Source: Diadema setosum
Lineage: Eukaryota > Echinodermata > Echinoidea > Diadematoida > Diadematidae
Direction: 5' to 3'
Length of the DNA stretch: 64,000 bases
Assembly: GCA_033980235.1 (NCBI GenBank)
Contig: CM067059.1
Coordinates: 12,734,600-12,798,599 of the forward strand
The translations under genes were made by a program, and so were the position numbers. Below the pieces are notes generated by a model that worked only from the letters and a program-made list of their open reading frames with translations, made no database searches and was not told the DNA's origin. This document shows positions 12,626 through 25,407 of this stretch, one piece after another (within the stretch, counting starts at the first letter, position 1; the number at the start of each line of letters is the position of its first letter).

Positions 12626-14002
12626 CACAAACAGCCATTTTGATTTGGGTACAATGTAAAACAGTATCAGACTATATCTCTATTTTATGTATTTGCTTAT
12701 TTAGTTTCTGTTGTATATTTTGGTAGAATCTTGCATGAATCAAAAGGAGAGCGGCGTTGTTTGTGGATCAGGTGCTTTCCTTTGGCAATTTGTACTGCTC
12801 TATATTTAATAAAAGTGTATTGTGTTCTGTATATTGTATTATGGAGGTGTAATATTGATTTTGACTCCCTGCCCGCCTGCCTGCTGTATGTTGAATATAT
12901 TGCATTCCTATTAACCCAGCATGGTTGCTCGCTGTTATGTTGACATGTGTGTGTGTTTGTATTGTTTGTGATATTGTGCATTGGTTTTGTATACATTGAT
13001 TTAAAAGGGGAAAAAGGCTTTGTGTACCAAGGACCTTAAATACTTTTTGGAGGAAAAGCTCTCATTTACTGAGCTCTGTAAAATCTGGATTATTATATCA
13101 CCTTCAGATCAGATAACATACAGATAAGGCAGTAAAAGTAGAAAACACTTGTTCATATCAAGTTTAAATTCAAACTGAAGTTGAAACCTGAAAACTTGAA
13201 GCAAGAAAACAAGAAGCAAAAATCTAGATTCATTTATAATGCACATGCACTTTTTAAAAACGTGAGGTTTCACAATGAGGCGGCACTATTCTGTATTATG
13301 GTCGAAACAAATGCTTCAAGATACCTCCTAGGTGAGTCAGTGGCTTTCTGCTGCGCTGGACCTCCAATAAGCTTACATTATGACTATTCTTTACTGATTT
13401 GACACAATGTTTCAAAAATGAGTGCTGCCACCTTCACCATGGGAATGAGAATATATATATAAAGTCTCATCAATGCATTATTATATTCATATTTTTATGT
13501 TCCATTGCCCGAGATTTGATTTTGTGCATGAATGCATTCAGCACTAATTTTATGCAGGTTTACGCTTCACCACCACAAGTACCTTTTCACTTGACACCTG
13601 TGAAGGAGACATGTACATATGCTGCCCTCCCTTTGACTTCGATTTTTGTTCCACGGCACACGATAAGTAATGTGCCAGCAGCAGAGAGGTTGGCAATATT
13701 AAGATAGATATGCTCAAATTTTGTCAGATATCAAAACATAAACATGGCAAAAAATTTTCTTGAAATTTACTGTTTAAACTAGAAACTTTGAATGATTTTA
13801 CCATATATTTCTCATCCAAAACCTGTAAGAAGGAAACAGAGAAAGAAAGAATAAATAGTAACAACAACAACAACCACAACAATAAAGGTTGTCAAGACAT
13901 AGTACAAGACAGAGGGGGAGAGAAGAGAGAGAAATAGAGAGAGATCCAAAGTGATCTGTCATTCTGAATGTGCAATACAAGCTACTAGTTTTGAAAATGT
14001 TG

Positions 14003-14302
14003 TATTACAACATTTTCCAAAGTTAAAGTCATCTACCAGTGAGCTCTGTAGTTAATGAAAACCTTGTTCGCTTGAATAAGACGCATTGTCTTATCTATTG
14101 CAGTTTCTCAGTTTCTTCACTTACAGAAAGTTGTCCACACTGCATCTCTAATATTACAACATTTTCCAAAGTTAAAGTCATCTACCAGTGAGCTCTGTAG
14201 TTAATGAAAACCTTGTTCGCTTGAATAAGACGCATTGTCTTATCTATTGCAGTTTCTCAGTTTCTTCACTTACAGAAAGTTGTCCACACTGCATCTCTAA
14301 TA
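14003..14302. repeat. Perfect 149-bp tandem duplication
   Basis: The block starting TATTACAACATTTTCC at 14,003 recurs at 14,152, and I see no mismatch across the two copies. Each copy carries the same CATCTACCAGTGAGCTC and GTTGTCCACACTGC motifs. The absence of divergence implies either a very recent duplication or an assembly artefact. Confidence 0.9.
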
Positions 14303-16146
14303 GGAATCATAAATGAATAGATGAAAGGCCTGACAGATGATGAGATAAATGCACTGAATTAAGCTAATCAGTATATTTCTGAGCTGAGATGGGCAAGAAA
14401 ATGGACTTTATGAATACGAGTGGTTGTAAATTCAAAAGATACTGTAGAGGAATTTTGCGTAGACCTTGACTTTAATATGGAAGAGTAAAATGAATGTTTA
14501 ATCTCACTGATTTTTAAAGTACAGTTACTCCTAAAATGTTAAAACATAGGAAGCCTTCTAATAGATGGTACTTTGATCTTGGCAGAAAATTCAGCATTAA
14601 GGTAGATTTTGGGTGGACCATAGTGATTAAATGATGGAAGAACATGAAATTGATGCAAGGTAATGCATAACTAATAGGCAAGATGATTCATGTTATCAAC
14701 ATTTTGCTAGATCTTGTGTGATGGAGGTCATGATGAATATGAGTGAAGGGCAGTGGAAGGTCAAGGGTCAAGATCATTCTGCTGTGTCGAAACTCAATTT
14801 TGAAATGTGAATGATCGCAAAAATGAACAAGTGCGTCATGCAGATATCTAGTGAAGTGTCAAAATCTGAAACTATCTGATGAACGGACATGAGGAAGTCT
14901 AGGCGTGTTGGCTAGAACATGTGCTGTGCTGAAAGAAATGAAATGAAATGAAATGAAAGAACAAGATTGGAATTAGCTTTGTCCACAGTCAGGAAAATGA
15001 ATTAGGTTATATCCCAGGATGATTTTCCTGTAGACTGGCTTACATATTTATTCTAGATGTAATTTTCTTAGTCTAGATGCTGAAGAGCTAGTTAAAAAGT
15101 GACAGTATTAATTTTCTCTTAGTCAAAGCCCGTCTAGAGTTTTGAGATATGCAGATGTAGTTTTGGACCTTAACCCTATAATGCCAGGCTGGAGATATTA
15201 AAGATTAACTTCTTGTCATACACTAGCAACCTGTCCCTAATGTGTATCCGCCATATTAAAAAAAAAAAAAAAAGTGATGAAAAGTAATGGCAGAAAATCA
15301 AACATCATCTTAGGCTTTTCAATTTCACTACCTCTCTGTCTCTTTCTGTTGGAATTTTTCAGCAAATGTAATTTGGGGATTATTTTAACCACTCAAAGAG
15401 TGATTGGTGTCATCGGTAACGTTGCAAAGTATCAAGTTTGGTTCATCGAAATTCAAGGCAGCGTATGTTCAAGTCTCCTTCAAAAATTACAAAGACACAT
15501 AAATCCATAACACAATATATATATATATATATATATATAAACCATATGAATGAGTTGTCTTATAATGCATCACTTCATAATTAAAAAAGTTACTGAAAGC
15601 ATGATTTTGTACCTATCCAGCTCAACCATTTATCTTTCATACAAAGGCATATACATAACACAGTATAAAAAATGAAACACTGATTTGAGGTGTATTATAA
15701 TGCATCACTTCACAAATTGAATGTTACTGAAAGCATGACCTTGTGCATAACCAACCTAATCATTTGATTTCCCATGGCTAACCAAAAGTATCAAAATTGT
15801 TCCTTGCAACTTTAACTGGCAGATCATACATTGTCCACAAGATTGATTGCTGTTGTTGATTCAGAAACAGCAGGCTGTCAGATGACCATACATTTTTGGA
15901 AATTGAATGATTATGTAGGAAATAGGGGTAAAATTATTTAGATTGTTAATTTAGATGAAAAAAAAAAACCCAAAAACGTTAACTTTGTGAGAGGTTGAGT
16001 GATTTATGTCCTTTTGCTTGTACTCGCATGTGTGCCACATTTTAGAAGTATAGGCATGTCAAGGAGTAGTAGTGCACATGGCTTGAGTGTGTTTTGATGA
16101 ATGGTGTGTTCTTACCCTCCTCACCCCCTGTAATCCCACCATGCAG

Positions 16147-16185
16147 GGATACCTCAAGGTCCCTTCAAGGTCAGAGATGTACCAG
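16147..16185 (+). CDS. EML1: EML candidate microexon (39 nt)
   Basis: A pyrimidine-rich tract (CTTACCCTCCTCACCCCCTG) leads to CCACCATGCAG, and 39 nt later there is an ideal donor, CCAG|GTGAGTGAG. In phase 1 (the phase of both flanking exons) it reads IPQGPFKVRDVP plus split glycine/arginine codons, with no stop. Its length is a multiple of three, so inclusion or skipping both keep the frame. It would add a neutral to slightly basic, proline-containing segment between the coiled coil and the Ser/Arg linker. I know of no vertebrate EML counterpart. The prediction rests on splice signals and frame only. Confidence 0.6.
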
Positions 16186-17122
16186 GTGAGTGAGTCAGTC
16201 AGACATTTCTCTGAAACAAAGCAAAACAAAAGCAGAAGCCTACTCTTGTTGCAAATATTTTTATGAAAAGAAAAGCCAGATGTCTGCAACGATAATCTTC
16301 ATTTCTTACTTGCCTAAAAATTATATAATTATATACTGTATATATATATATATATATTCTTTTTTTTTTCTTCTTTTTTTTTTTTTTTTTACTCGGGCTA
16401 TGATTATAGTTCCATAACAAATTATCATGCGGGATTTCAAGGGGTAAAAAGGAAATCCCTACATCCTTTCTTTAACCACCTTTTATCAAATAGTTTCAGG
16501 GTTTCATTGCCCAAACACCTCACGTGTATAACATATACTATCAATATATCAAAGTGTCTGCTTTGTTTTTCCACAAAAACTTTCAATCTTTTTTTTTTTT
16601 CCTGCTCAAGGTATGGGCCATCATTGTGTTGTACTGTAGCATAGCACAAGTGCTCGCGAAAGCCCTAAAAATATTCTCTTGCATATTTTAGTGTCTTAAT
16701 GCGCATTGGCCTCTGACGATTGAGGTATCTATCAATGAGTGAAGTTGAAGTATGAACTTGAATGTACGTTTAATGTAAAAATAGAATATATTCAAATAAA
16801 TGTCATAGAAGTCGATCTTGTGTGTATTTCACTTTTCAACTGTCATGTGCATATCATAGTAGCTGCACAGTATGAATATGTCGTACATCCTGCATTATTT
16901 ATTCACATTTAGCAAACACTTTTGATAGTACAAGCAATATCATAGATTGTAGTTGTGATACAATCCCAGAGATGTAAGCTCACCCACCTAGCTTGTCAGA
17001 TATGATTCTGAATGTCCGCTAATCATTCACAAGTTATACTGGTAGTTCAAGGTTGACAGAAGGTGCATCATTAATCTTGTCATTGTTTATAGTGCAAACT
17101 TTGTATGTATGTATGTATGTAT

Positions 17123-17154
<32 letters not shown>

Positions 17155-17492
17155 ACACAGTGATAAGCCTGTGGGAAGAATTATCTTTAAATGGAGCAGT
17201 ATTATGTTAGCACCCAACCCCCCCCCCCCCCCCCCCCCCAGTCTTCAGTAATGTTGTCTTAGCGGTGACTGCTGTGAATAGTCAAGCTTGGCTACGGAGA
17301 TCACCACACTTCCTACCAGAATGCTTGCCAGAATGCTCGCATGTGCTTGTGGCCACAAGTTGAAGTGTGCCGCCTGTGAGAAGTCAAGGTTACGGCAAAG
17401 CACTGAAGAACAAATCTCCCAATGCACCTGTTCCATAAGTCAACTTCAAGTCGACAGCATAACTCTTTAAAGGCAACAGCCCCTCAACCATC

Positions 17493-18061
17493 TTAAAGGA
17501 CAAGTTCACCTTCATAAACATAAGGATTGAGAAAATGCAGCAATATTAGTAGAACACATCAGTGAAAATATGAGGAAAATCGGACAATCGATTCAAAAGT
17601 TATAAATTTGTAAAATTTTTATGTTGGAACCACTGGATGAGGAGACTACTAAGGCTCGTGATGTCATATGAGTACAACAGTATAAAGAAAATATAAAGAA
17701 AATTCAACATATTTTCACTTTTTTTTGCATAATAAAAGAGCTTGACTTGCCTCTTTCTAAAGGCGATGGGAATAATATTACCCATAGCATATGTCAGTAA
17801 TGAGTCAAGGGAATGTGTAGTTTTTTCAAAAGATGAAATTTTGTGAAATTCTCTTTATATTTTTTCTTAGATATTGTTGTATGCATGTGACATCATACAC
17901 TGCAGTAGTCTTCTCATCCAGTGGTTATTGCACAAAAACTTCAAAATTTCATAACTTTTGAACGGATTGTCTGATTTTCCTCAAACTTTCAATGATGTGT
18001 TCTACTAATATTGCTACATTCTCTCAATCCTTATGTTAATGAAGGTGAACTTGTCCTTTAA
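17493..18061. mobile_element. Fold-back MITE-like element, family A copy 1
   Basis: The termini TTAAAGGACAAGTTCACC and GGTGAACTTGTCCTTTAA are exact inverted repeats, and the arms remain complementary far inwards (TAAGGATTGAGA against TCTCAATCCTTA, AGTAGAACACATCA against TGATGTGTTCTACT). The structure is about 570 bp and could form one long hairpin. The centre reads CCACTGGATGAGGAGACTACT, shared with the copies at 43,912, 24,675 and 61,899. It is flanked by TTAA on both sides and has no coding capacity. Confidence 0.82.
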
Positions 18062-19601
18062 GTTTTCAATTTCCATGAGTACCAGTAAATGGCAACAGGC
18101 CGGTTAGTCATGAGTGAAATTTCAAACCCAACAGCTTCTGCAGTTAAAGGAGGGGGAAATAATAGACAGCATTTCTTTGGCATCTGTGTTGCATATTTGA
18201 ACGTTGATGTCACTGCCGTGTTACCTTCAGCATAGTAGCCCCCACGTGCACCAAATCATATGTGGACTCAAGCAGGAATCAATTCATCATGACTTGATCT
18301 GTAGCCTTTGGCTGAGATCATGGACATGTAATATTTGCAAGTAGTACATAAGATAATGATACAGGAGGGTTTTTGCTGAAAATGCCCTCCCCCCTCCATC
18401 ATTACAAAGAGAGTCCTCATGGCAGTCAACAAAAATGGACACAAAACTTTTTGTACTCCATTGTAAGGTCTCCACTTCAAGTCCCTCGACAGCAGTGGTA
18501 GTGTCCTATGCCGCTCTCCATCCTCACGTGGTTCTTTCGCAGGACTTCAATAGCTCGTTGGTGTCATACTAGCTTGTTTGATATAAACCCTATTGATACT
18601 TCAGTGGCCTCAGAGAATTGTGAACTCAATGCATTTCAGTTATTAAGAATATACTGGAAAGCTTTCATTTCTCACAAACAAATGTACTGGAAATTTCTGG
18701 AATACCAATTTTAGTATGATCTTCAGGTAATATTCAGGTAGAATATAGGATGGAAAATCACAGCTGATCTCAACCTTTAAGGTAAAAACCACAGTGTTCA
18801 TGATACTACGTTATGACAGTGATTTCTATTTATATAGCAAAATGTTGTCGGATGGATTTTCTGTGAACCCTGAAATTCACAACAAATGTCTGTTTGAAAC
18901 TGTCAGAATGCTCTGCCTATGAAGCTGTTGCCTTCAAATGAAATGTTAGCCACTGAGGAAATATTGTGAACCTAAGTAGTGGCAACGTAAACAGATGTGT
19001 GAAAATATGTGCAAATCATCAGTTTTGTTTTACATGTAGTACTAGAGAATATATGTTGCATCTTAATCTTGTAGAATATATGAAGTTATAGTATTCATTA
19101 TAGAAATCACATGTGACAGGAAAACAAGGCATATTTTCAATAACATGTCATGTGAAGATTGTGTGAATGTGAATGAAATAGGTAATAAATACAGTATGTT
19201 CTATTCAAGCATCTAAATGTAACCCTATCACTTACCATATAATCACCAACCTGGAAATGTCTGACCTGTTGGATACTTATTCAGGTACTAGGTAAAAGAA
19301 GCAGTATATAAAAATGTTTTAATAGTATAGCAAAACACCCTTGGTAGTTACGATTGTCAAGTTCAGGGTCCTGTTTCCTGGCAACTACAACCCACAGTGA
19401 TTGCAGTTGCCATGCCAACAGTAAGGAAAAAACAATCCTGAGCACATCAGCTTTTCCTGTGGTGACCACAAGCTTTTTTTTTTTTCCTTTTTTTTCTAGT
19501 TATCATTTGAAGTTCAGTAATTGCAAATCTTCTCTGTAATATATGGCTTACCATAGAATTGTAGTGATCAGCAAACGTGGGGTAGATCATTTCACGCTGT
19601 T

Positions 19602-20028
19602 TTAAAGGGATCGTATAGTTTTGGTTGAGACCTAATTTCAGGTTTGGGATCGTATAGTTTTGGTTGAGACCTAATTTCAGGTTTCTAATATTTTTGGTGA
19701 GATAATGAGAAACCTCTTAGGAAATATGAAAGAGCATGTAATTCTATGAGGAATTCAATGTTTATTTGATGATAATTGGTTTTGAAATGGCTGAGATATC
19801 CAAAACAGAGTGATTCTAATAAAGTGTGGGACCCACACTTATTACGATCGCTTTGTTTTACTTTGTCTTTTGATGTTTCAGTCATTCCAAACCTGATTTT
19901 CATCAAATAAACTTTGAATTCCTCTTAAAATGGTATGCTCTGTACTATATCACAAGTGTTTTCTTGGTATCTCGCAAAAATATAAAAGCCCAATTTTCAT
20001 CTCCACCAATACTGTACCATCCCTTTAA
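19602..20028. mobile_element. Fold-back MITE-like element, family C copy 2
   Basis: The element has the same terminal sequence as the copy at 7,955 (TTAAAGGGATCGTATAGTTTTGG against ACTGTACCATCCCTTTAA). Its left arm carries an internal 39-bp tandem duplication (GGGATCGTATAGTTTTGG at 19,607 and 19,646), a post-insertion change absent from copy 1. TTAA lies at both edges. Confidence 0.72.
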
Positions 20029-21235
20029 TATTAGATAAATAGAAAAAAAGGAATTGAACAAACAGTTGAGTTTGTGAATGAGTGAAATAGATATGTATTA
20101 CTATGTCTGAATAGATGAATGAATGAATGAATGAATGAATGAATGAATAACTGAATAAGTAAATAAATAAGTAAATAAATAGATAAATAAGTATAGTAGA
20201 TAGTAAGTTACCAGTTGCAGAGAAGGAGACGGGCACCAAGCACTCACAATGTGGTTTAACAAGCTGGTCTACCAATGTAGAGAATTTATGGAAATTGTTC
20301 CTCCTTGGACCTAGTAACAAGCTTTGTCTACCTTGGCATACTCACAGCAGTACAATACTTGGAGCCAGATTTCTATGCATTTGTTGTTGTTATGTCTGCC
20401 AAATTTTAAGCATGCTTTCTGGTTGTCAGGGGCACCCTCTGTGATAAAGTTAATGTTTGCTGAAAATTTGAATATATTTAACAGCAAATCAGTCTAGTAT
20501 TTGCTATACTGGTGGCGATAGCATAATTATGTGGTATGTTTGAAGTATTCTTGACATTGCAGTGTTTTCTGGATTTAGAAGCATGACATCAGTTTTATGT
20601 TGCAGGATTGCTGTGAAACTAATCTGAATTTGAAAGCACTGCAGACTGAGAATCCTTCTTGTATGAATCGTTGTGGCCATGCAGAGTTGGAGTTTAAAAA
20701 AAAAAAAAAAAAAACACCTTGTTTTTGAAGTATCCACAGTGTAATGATCGTGTGCTGATTTGCTATCAGCTTGTGAGAGACCCTGTTCTCACAATGTACA
20801 TAGAGGGCGCTGTGTGAGGAGAATGGAGGAAAACTGAAGCCTGCTGTGGATAGCTGGAGTGCCTTCACTGTAGCGGGTTTCATGGGATTTCACTGGTTGG
20901 TCAGGGGCAAAGAGATGGTTATTCTAAAAAAAAAATGCAAGAGTGTAAACTGAAGATCATGCATTTACAAAACTAAAGAAAAGAAAAAGGAAAAAACACT
21001 GATGTCGCATAAGCTTGTGTGTCATTCACTGAGTGTGTAGTGAACAGCTGTACTTGGCTAACTTTAAAGCAACGAATGCTACCTCTCAGCCTTTGATGTG
21101 CCCTTCAAGGCCTGTTGTAATCTTATTCCAACTATCACCCCCACAGAACAAAAAGTTTGCAAAGGTATGCATCTATTAAGGAGATAACATCACCGTTAAT
21201 GCCCATCCTCGATGTGTGCTTGCAAACCTCTGTAG

Positions 21236-21410
21236 GTTTGTTCAATTCGTCACCCCTACCGTCAAGACCGCCCGTTCCTTCGGGGGACAGGCATCGCATG
21301 AAGAGACCTTCCACACCAGAGCCAAAGAGGAGAACAGCATCATTTGGCAACTCAGAGAAGGACCGGCTGAAAAGATGGGGGTCAACGGAAAGCGATGGAT
21401 TCTTTCCAGA
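21236..21410 (+). CDS. EML1: EML linker exon: Ser/Pro/Arg-rich basic region
   Basis: This 175-nt exon has acceptor GCAAACCTCTGTAG and donor CCAGA|GTAAGT, entering in phase 1 and leaving in phase 2. It encodes LFNSSPLPSRPPVPSGDRHR, then MKRPSTPEPKRRTASFG, then EKDRLKRWGSTESDGFFP. This is the flexible basic linker between the coiled coil and HELP domain, which in vertebrate EMLs contributes to microtubule binding and is heavily phosphorylated. Candidate sites are STPEP (proline-directed) and KRRTAS (basophilic kinase). The exon is used only by the long form; the alternative start at 28,933 bypasses it. In-frame junctions to the exons on both sides support the boundaries. An overlapping frame over the same bases (KTARSFGGQASH) is a shadow. 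Confidence 0.88.
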
Positions 21411-21473
21411 GTAAGTTTTTATCACACATATCACCTTTTTACTAATGCAAATAAATAAATAAATAAATACTAG

Positions 21474-21520
<47 letters not shown>

Positions 21521-21525
21521 GAAAG

Positions 21526-21564
<39 letters not shown>

Positions 21565-22328
21565 AAATAAAATACAAATATGGATTAAAATGCATTCCTT
21601 TATTGTTCATCTCCCACCCAAGAAAGATAGGATGTAATTACACATTTTGAACATCATTTCAGTATGTTTAAATTATATTGTTTCAAGTATAATGCTTCAA
21701 GCCAATAAAGTTTAAAAAAAAATCTCTAAAGCAGATCACAATCTAATTATGTGAGCCTTGTTTGTTTTTATGACTTATTAGTCCATTCATTTTAAGCCAC
21801 ATACTAAACATTCATTTATGATGAAGGTAGTTTTACTCCAAACCAATGATCCTCTTTAATTAATTCTATTTCAAAATAGGAGTTTCACATCTCAGGCCAG
21901 TTGGCAAGGTAGACATAACTATATTCTCCTTCTTCTTGTGAACTTCTGAAAGTTGTAATATCCACTGGTCTTTAGTGTCTGCCATGAGGAGGTGAATACA
22001 TGAATGTAAAGGACAAACTGTTATACAGAATAACTGAAATATCAGCATAGCTTAAACTTATTCATGCTGCTTTTAAAGAGATTTTACAGAACCACCAACT
22101 AAAGATTGTAACAGGAACTCAGTTGACAAAATAGAAGTTGAGGTGTAAATGAAATGATTAAAAAATATGTATATGCACTGAACTTGATAAATGAAGGCAT
22201 AAATAATGAATAACATTAATGCCCAAATTGACTGAAATTAGAGTTAAATTTTAATTAGAATTAAAATTAAATTGTAATTTGATGAAAACATGCACTTAAT
22301 TCTTTTTACTGGAACTACACATTCACAG

Positions 22329-22352
22329 GTCTTTCAATGAGTATGGCTCACT
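22329..22352 (+). CDS. EML1: EML candidate microexon (24 nt)
   Basis: The acceptor is a T-rich tract ending CACATTCACAG, and the donor is CACT|GTAAGTGA. The 24 nt between them are phase 2 at both ends, matching exon 21,236 (leaves phase 2) and exon 30,064 (enters phase 2). Inserted, it reads E-SFNEYGS-L without a stop. The donor has T at -1 but an otherwise strong GTAAGTG. The length, phase and location parallel the other candidate cassettes in this gene. The prediction depends on splice signals and frame only, with no family homology. Confidence 0.45.
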
Positions 22353-23906
22353 GTAAGTGATTTTATCTGAGAGCCTTCTATATAGCTGCTACATTTGTAG
22401 AAGCAAATCCTTTATTCTCTCTTATATGTATATGTTGGGATCATGTGGGAATGATATATTATGTATTGATACATGCTTCTTTTTTATCCAATGTCCACAT
22501 TCGTTTTTTTCACTATCTTTACAAATGAAACGTAGTGATGAAACATAGTGGTGAACTCTGCCATTCTATGTGTAGACAGTTTGCCTACAGTGTACTTTTA
22601 CCTGCTCAATATGTCTGTAATTTATACTTGTGTTATTAAATCTTTTCTGTTCTGCTGGACTAGATTTTTGTTATTTTAAATTTTGCATGCCCCAATCTGT
22701 GGTATGGTCTGTGACAGTTGCTGTGACTGCAGGACTCTTCATTTTGATGAAAAAAAATATTGAAGTGGGCTGGCACTAATCAAACTTTGCCACTACTTTT
22801 CACAAATACAAATACACCAGTTATCTTTTGGCTTGTCACACTTTTACTCCATTCTGCTATATGATAGAGATACAGACTATTTACTCCCAACTTCTACAGA
22901 TGTTGATTTTCCAAGCTCCGATAGTTTGGCGTTTTTCGCAAAAAAGAAGGAATAACAACAAAAAAAAGAAAGCAAAACACAAAAAAATACAAAACAAGCC
23001 CTGATAGCCCAACAGTTACTCTCTTATGACTTCGTACATGTGATTGTCATGAAATACAATATATTATTCGTGCATTTCTGAATGTGATTATTGCCCAAGA
23101 CATTGTTCTTAGTCTAACATTTTCAGCCATTTATTAAGTAGCTTGCTGTTTATAAGATGTATAAAAATTGAGTGAATGCCTATAATCTCTGAAAAAAAAG
23201 AAAGAAAAAAAGATGAAAACAGAAGACAGCTAACAAAATGGCAGCGACTATTAAATGCTAGTTATTCAGCTTATTCGTGCTTGACATCTCATTTCCAGTT
23301 ACACATGTTAATGATCCATTCCTTTTATACTGACCATCTCATTTCTATGTCTACATCACAATTGTAAAGATGTATGACAAACATGCTATAATTGTGACGC
23401 GTGTCTGCATTAATAGCAACTCTCAGACCATATCATAGAAACTGTCTTTTAATTGTGTATCACGTTTTATTTCAAACTGTCTCATCTCCATTAATTGTGA
23501 TTTGCCTTTCTTGATATGAAATTTCTGATCCCTATATAACTGGACTCGTGGTTTTGCATGGCATGGCTAGACCTGACAGTCACCCACACCACCATTGACT
23601 GAATGAATGCAAAAGGTATTACGCTCTTTTTCTGTAAGCCAGTGGTTTGAAACCCTAACTTCCGGCATTGTAAACACCGACCTAAACCGCGGAATGATTG
23701 TAACCGGATTGTACTTGCCGTGACTTGCACCGTTTGCAGGATGATTTGCCACCGTGATGGTAAACTAACCCCCCTCTCTCCATGGCTGTTGGAATGAAAC
23801 TTCCTTTTAACTTGTTTCTGTGTATATGCAGTGAATGCATTTTCCTTGTGCCACATTGTACATTTTCAGTGAGTCTTTGCCAACACAGAATGAAGTGGAT
23901 GGGATT

Positions 23907-23945
<39 letters not shown>

Positions 23946-24674
23946 GTGTGGGTCTGAATGTGGGTGTGTTTTGGTACTCTAGTTGCTATGGCAATGTGCC
24001 AAGACTGTTACTCCCATAATGGCCCTGTCTTACATGATTGGTTTGGATATTTGAGTGAACACCGGAAACTAACCTTGTATCAAGTAGAATGGCATCATGG
24101 CCTTTCCATTGAACTAGATGCATTTATTGCCAACCACATATGTTCCTGACACAAATGATAGTGATAGATTGGTCACATCATGCTTTCACAAAGTGTGAGA
24201 AATTGTAACACTGTTTACCAAGCATTTTCAGGTTGTGAACAGGTAAATTTACAGGCTGTCATAGATAGGATAACAATGTTAGAGTCTTGGTCATGGATTA
24301 ACACCTACTTGAAAAATTAAACATTCACATATGAAGGTTTCTTTCGATGCTGTCCAGTAGTCATAGATTATGAAAGAAAATTCCAAAATATTTTACACTT
24401 TTGATTACTATAAAACTAAAACTTTTCATATGCATGGAACTTTTGCGAGGAGCCAACATTCGCAAAAGTTTTGTTTACACAATGCATTGAATGCCAACCC
24501 CCAATTTGCGAAAGTTTCGTGCCATGAAAAAAGCTGTTAGCTCCAATTTGCGAAAAGATTGTGCCATGAATGTATCTGGTTTTACAGTAAATGATAATTT
24601 TCCCTTGCTAAATGTCAAGAGCATGGTATGATTTTATAGGAAATTAAAACTTCCACTATTGACGGAGATGACCC

Positions 24675-25239
24675 TTAAAGGGAAGATAAACCCCAGAACA
24701 ATGTGGATTGAGTGAAAGCAGCAACATTAGTAGAACACATCAGTGAAAGTTTGAAGAAAATCGGACAATCCATGCAAAAGTTATGAATTTTTAAAGTTTT
24801 GATGTTGGAACCGCTGGATGAGGAGACTACTAGAGGTTATGACGTATTAGTGGACAAAAATACCAAGAAAATATAAAGAAAATTCTGCAAAAATCCATTT
24901 TTCATGAAAATTACAAATTCCATCAACTTGATATTGATATATGTTAAGGGTAGCAATTATTCCCCCTGCTTTCTGAAAGCGGTTGGTCCATTGTTTTTTC
25001 ATAATTCTAGAAAAGTGAATTTTTGTTGAATTTCCTTTATATTTTCTTTGTATTGTTGTCCACTCATATGTCATATCCTGTAGTAGTCTCCTCATCCAGC
25101 GGTTCCAACACCAAAACTTTAAAAATTCATAACTTTTGCATCGATTGTCCGATTTTCCTCAAACTTTCACTGATGTGTTCTACTAATGTTGCTGCTTTCA
25201 CTCAATCCACATTGTTCTTCGGGTTTATCTTCCCTTTAA
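24675..25239. mobile_element. Fold-back MITE-like element, family B copy 1
   Basis: The termini TTAAAGGGAAGATAAACCC and GGGTTTATCTTCCCTTTAA are exact inverted repeats with TTAA edges. The interior includes AGCAGCAACATTAGTAGAAC with its complement and CGCTGGATGAGGAGACTACT, homologous to family A although the outermost bases differ. A close second copy lies at 61,899-62,464. It is non-coding and about 565 bp. Confidence 0.82.
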
Positions 25240-25407
25240 ACACAATTACAGTATCTGTGTAGGGGTGAATTGCTCCTTTGTCACCCATACTAAGTGCTGG
25301 TTTATAAACATCCTGTCCAAATATCCCATCAGTGTGATGACATTGGTCTTGACCAAAAATAAAGTATATTGATTTAAGACTGAGGTAACCCTAGAATTGG
25401 TCATACA

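Larger units (their letters stand above)
10374..16146. other. Intron of the EML gene with a Penelope-like relic and tandem repeats
   Basis: Besides the elements listed separately (Penelope-like relic, 26-bp palindrome, GCGAAA-rich repeat, 149-bp tandem duplication), this stretch holds a T run near 10,391 and a GAAAT repeat near 14,936-14,957. A pair of about 100-bp direct repeats starts near 15,552 and 15,690 (shared TATAATGCATCACTTCA and TTACTGAAAGCATGA), and a TA repeat lies at 15,515-15,539. No further exon is supported. Confidence 0.65.
16186..21235. other. Intron of the EML gene
   Basis: Contents are a TA repeat (about 16,335-16,358), T runs, a TATG/TG repeat (about 17,104-17,154), a poly-C run (17,219-17,239), two fold-back elements (listed separately) and a GAAT/AAAT repeat (about 20,110-20,190). 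The short frame at 17,288-17,470 looks cysteine-rich but has no splice context or family resemblance. No exon is supported. Confidence 0.65.
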
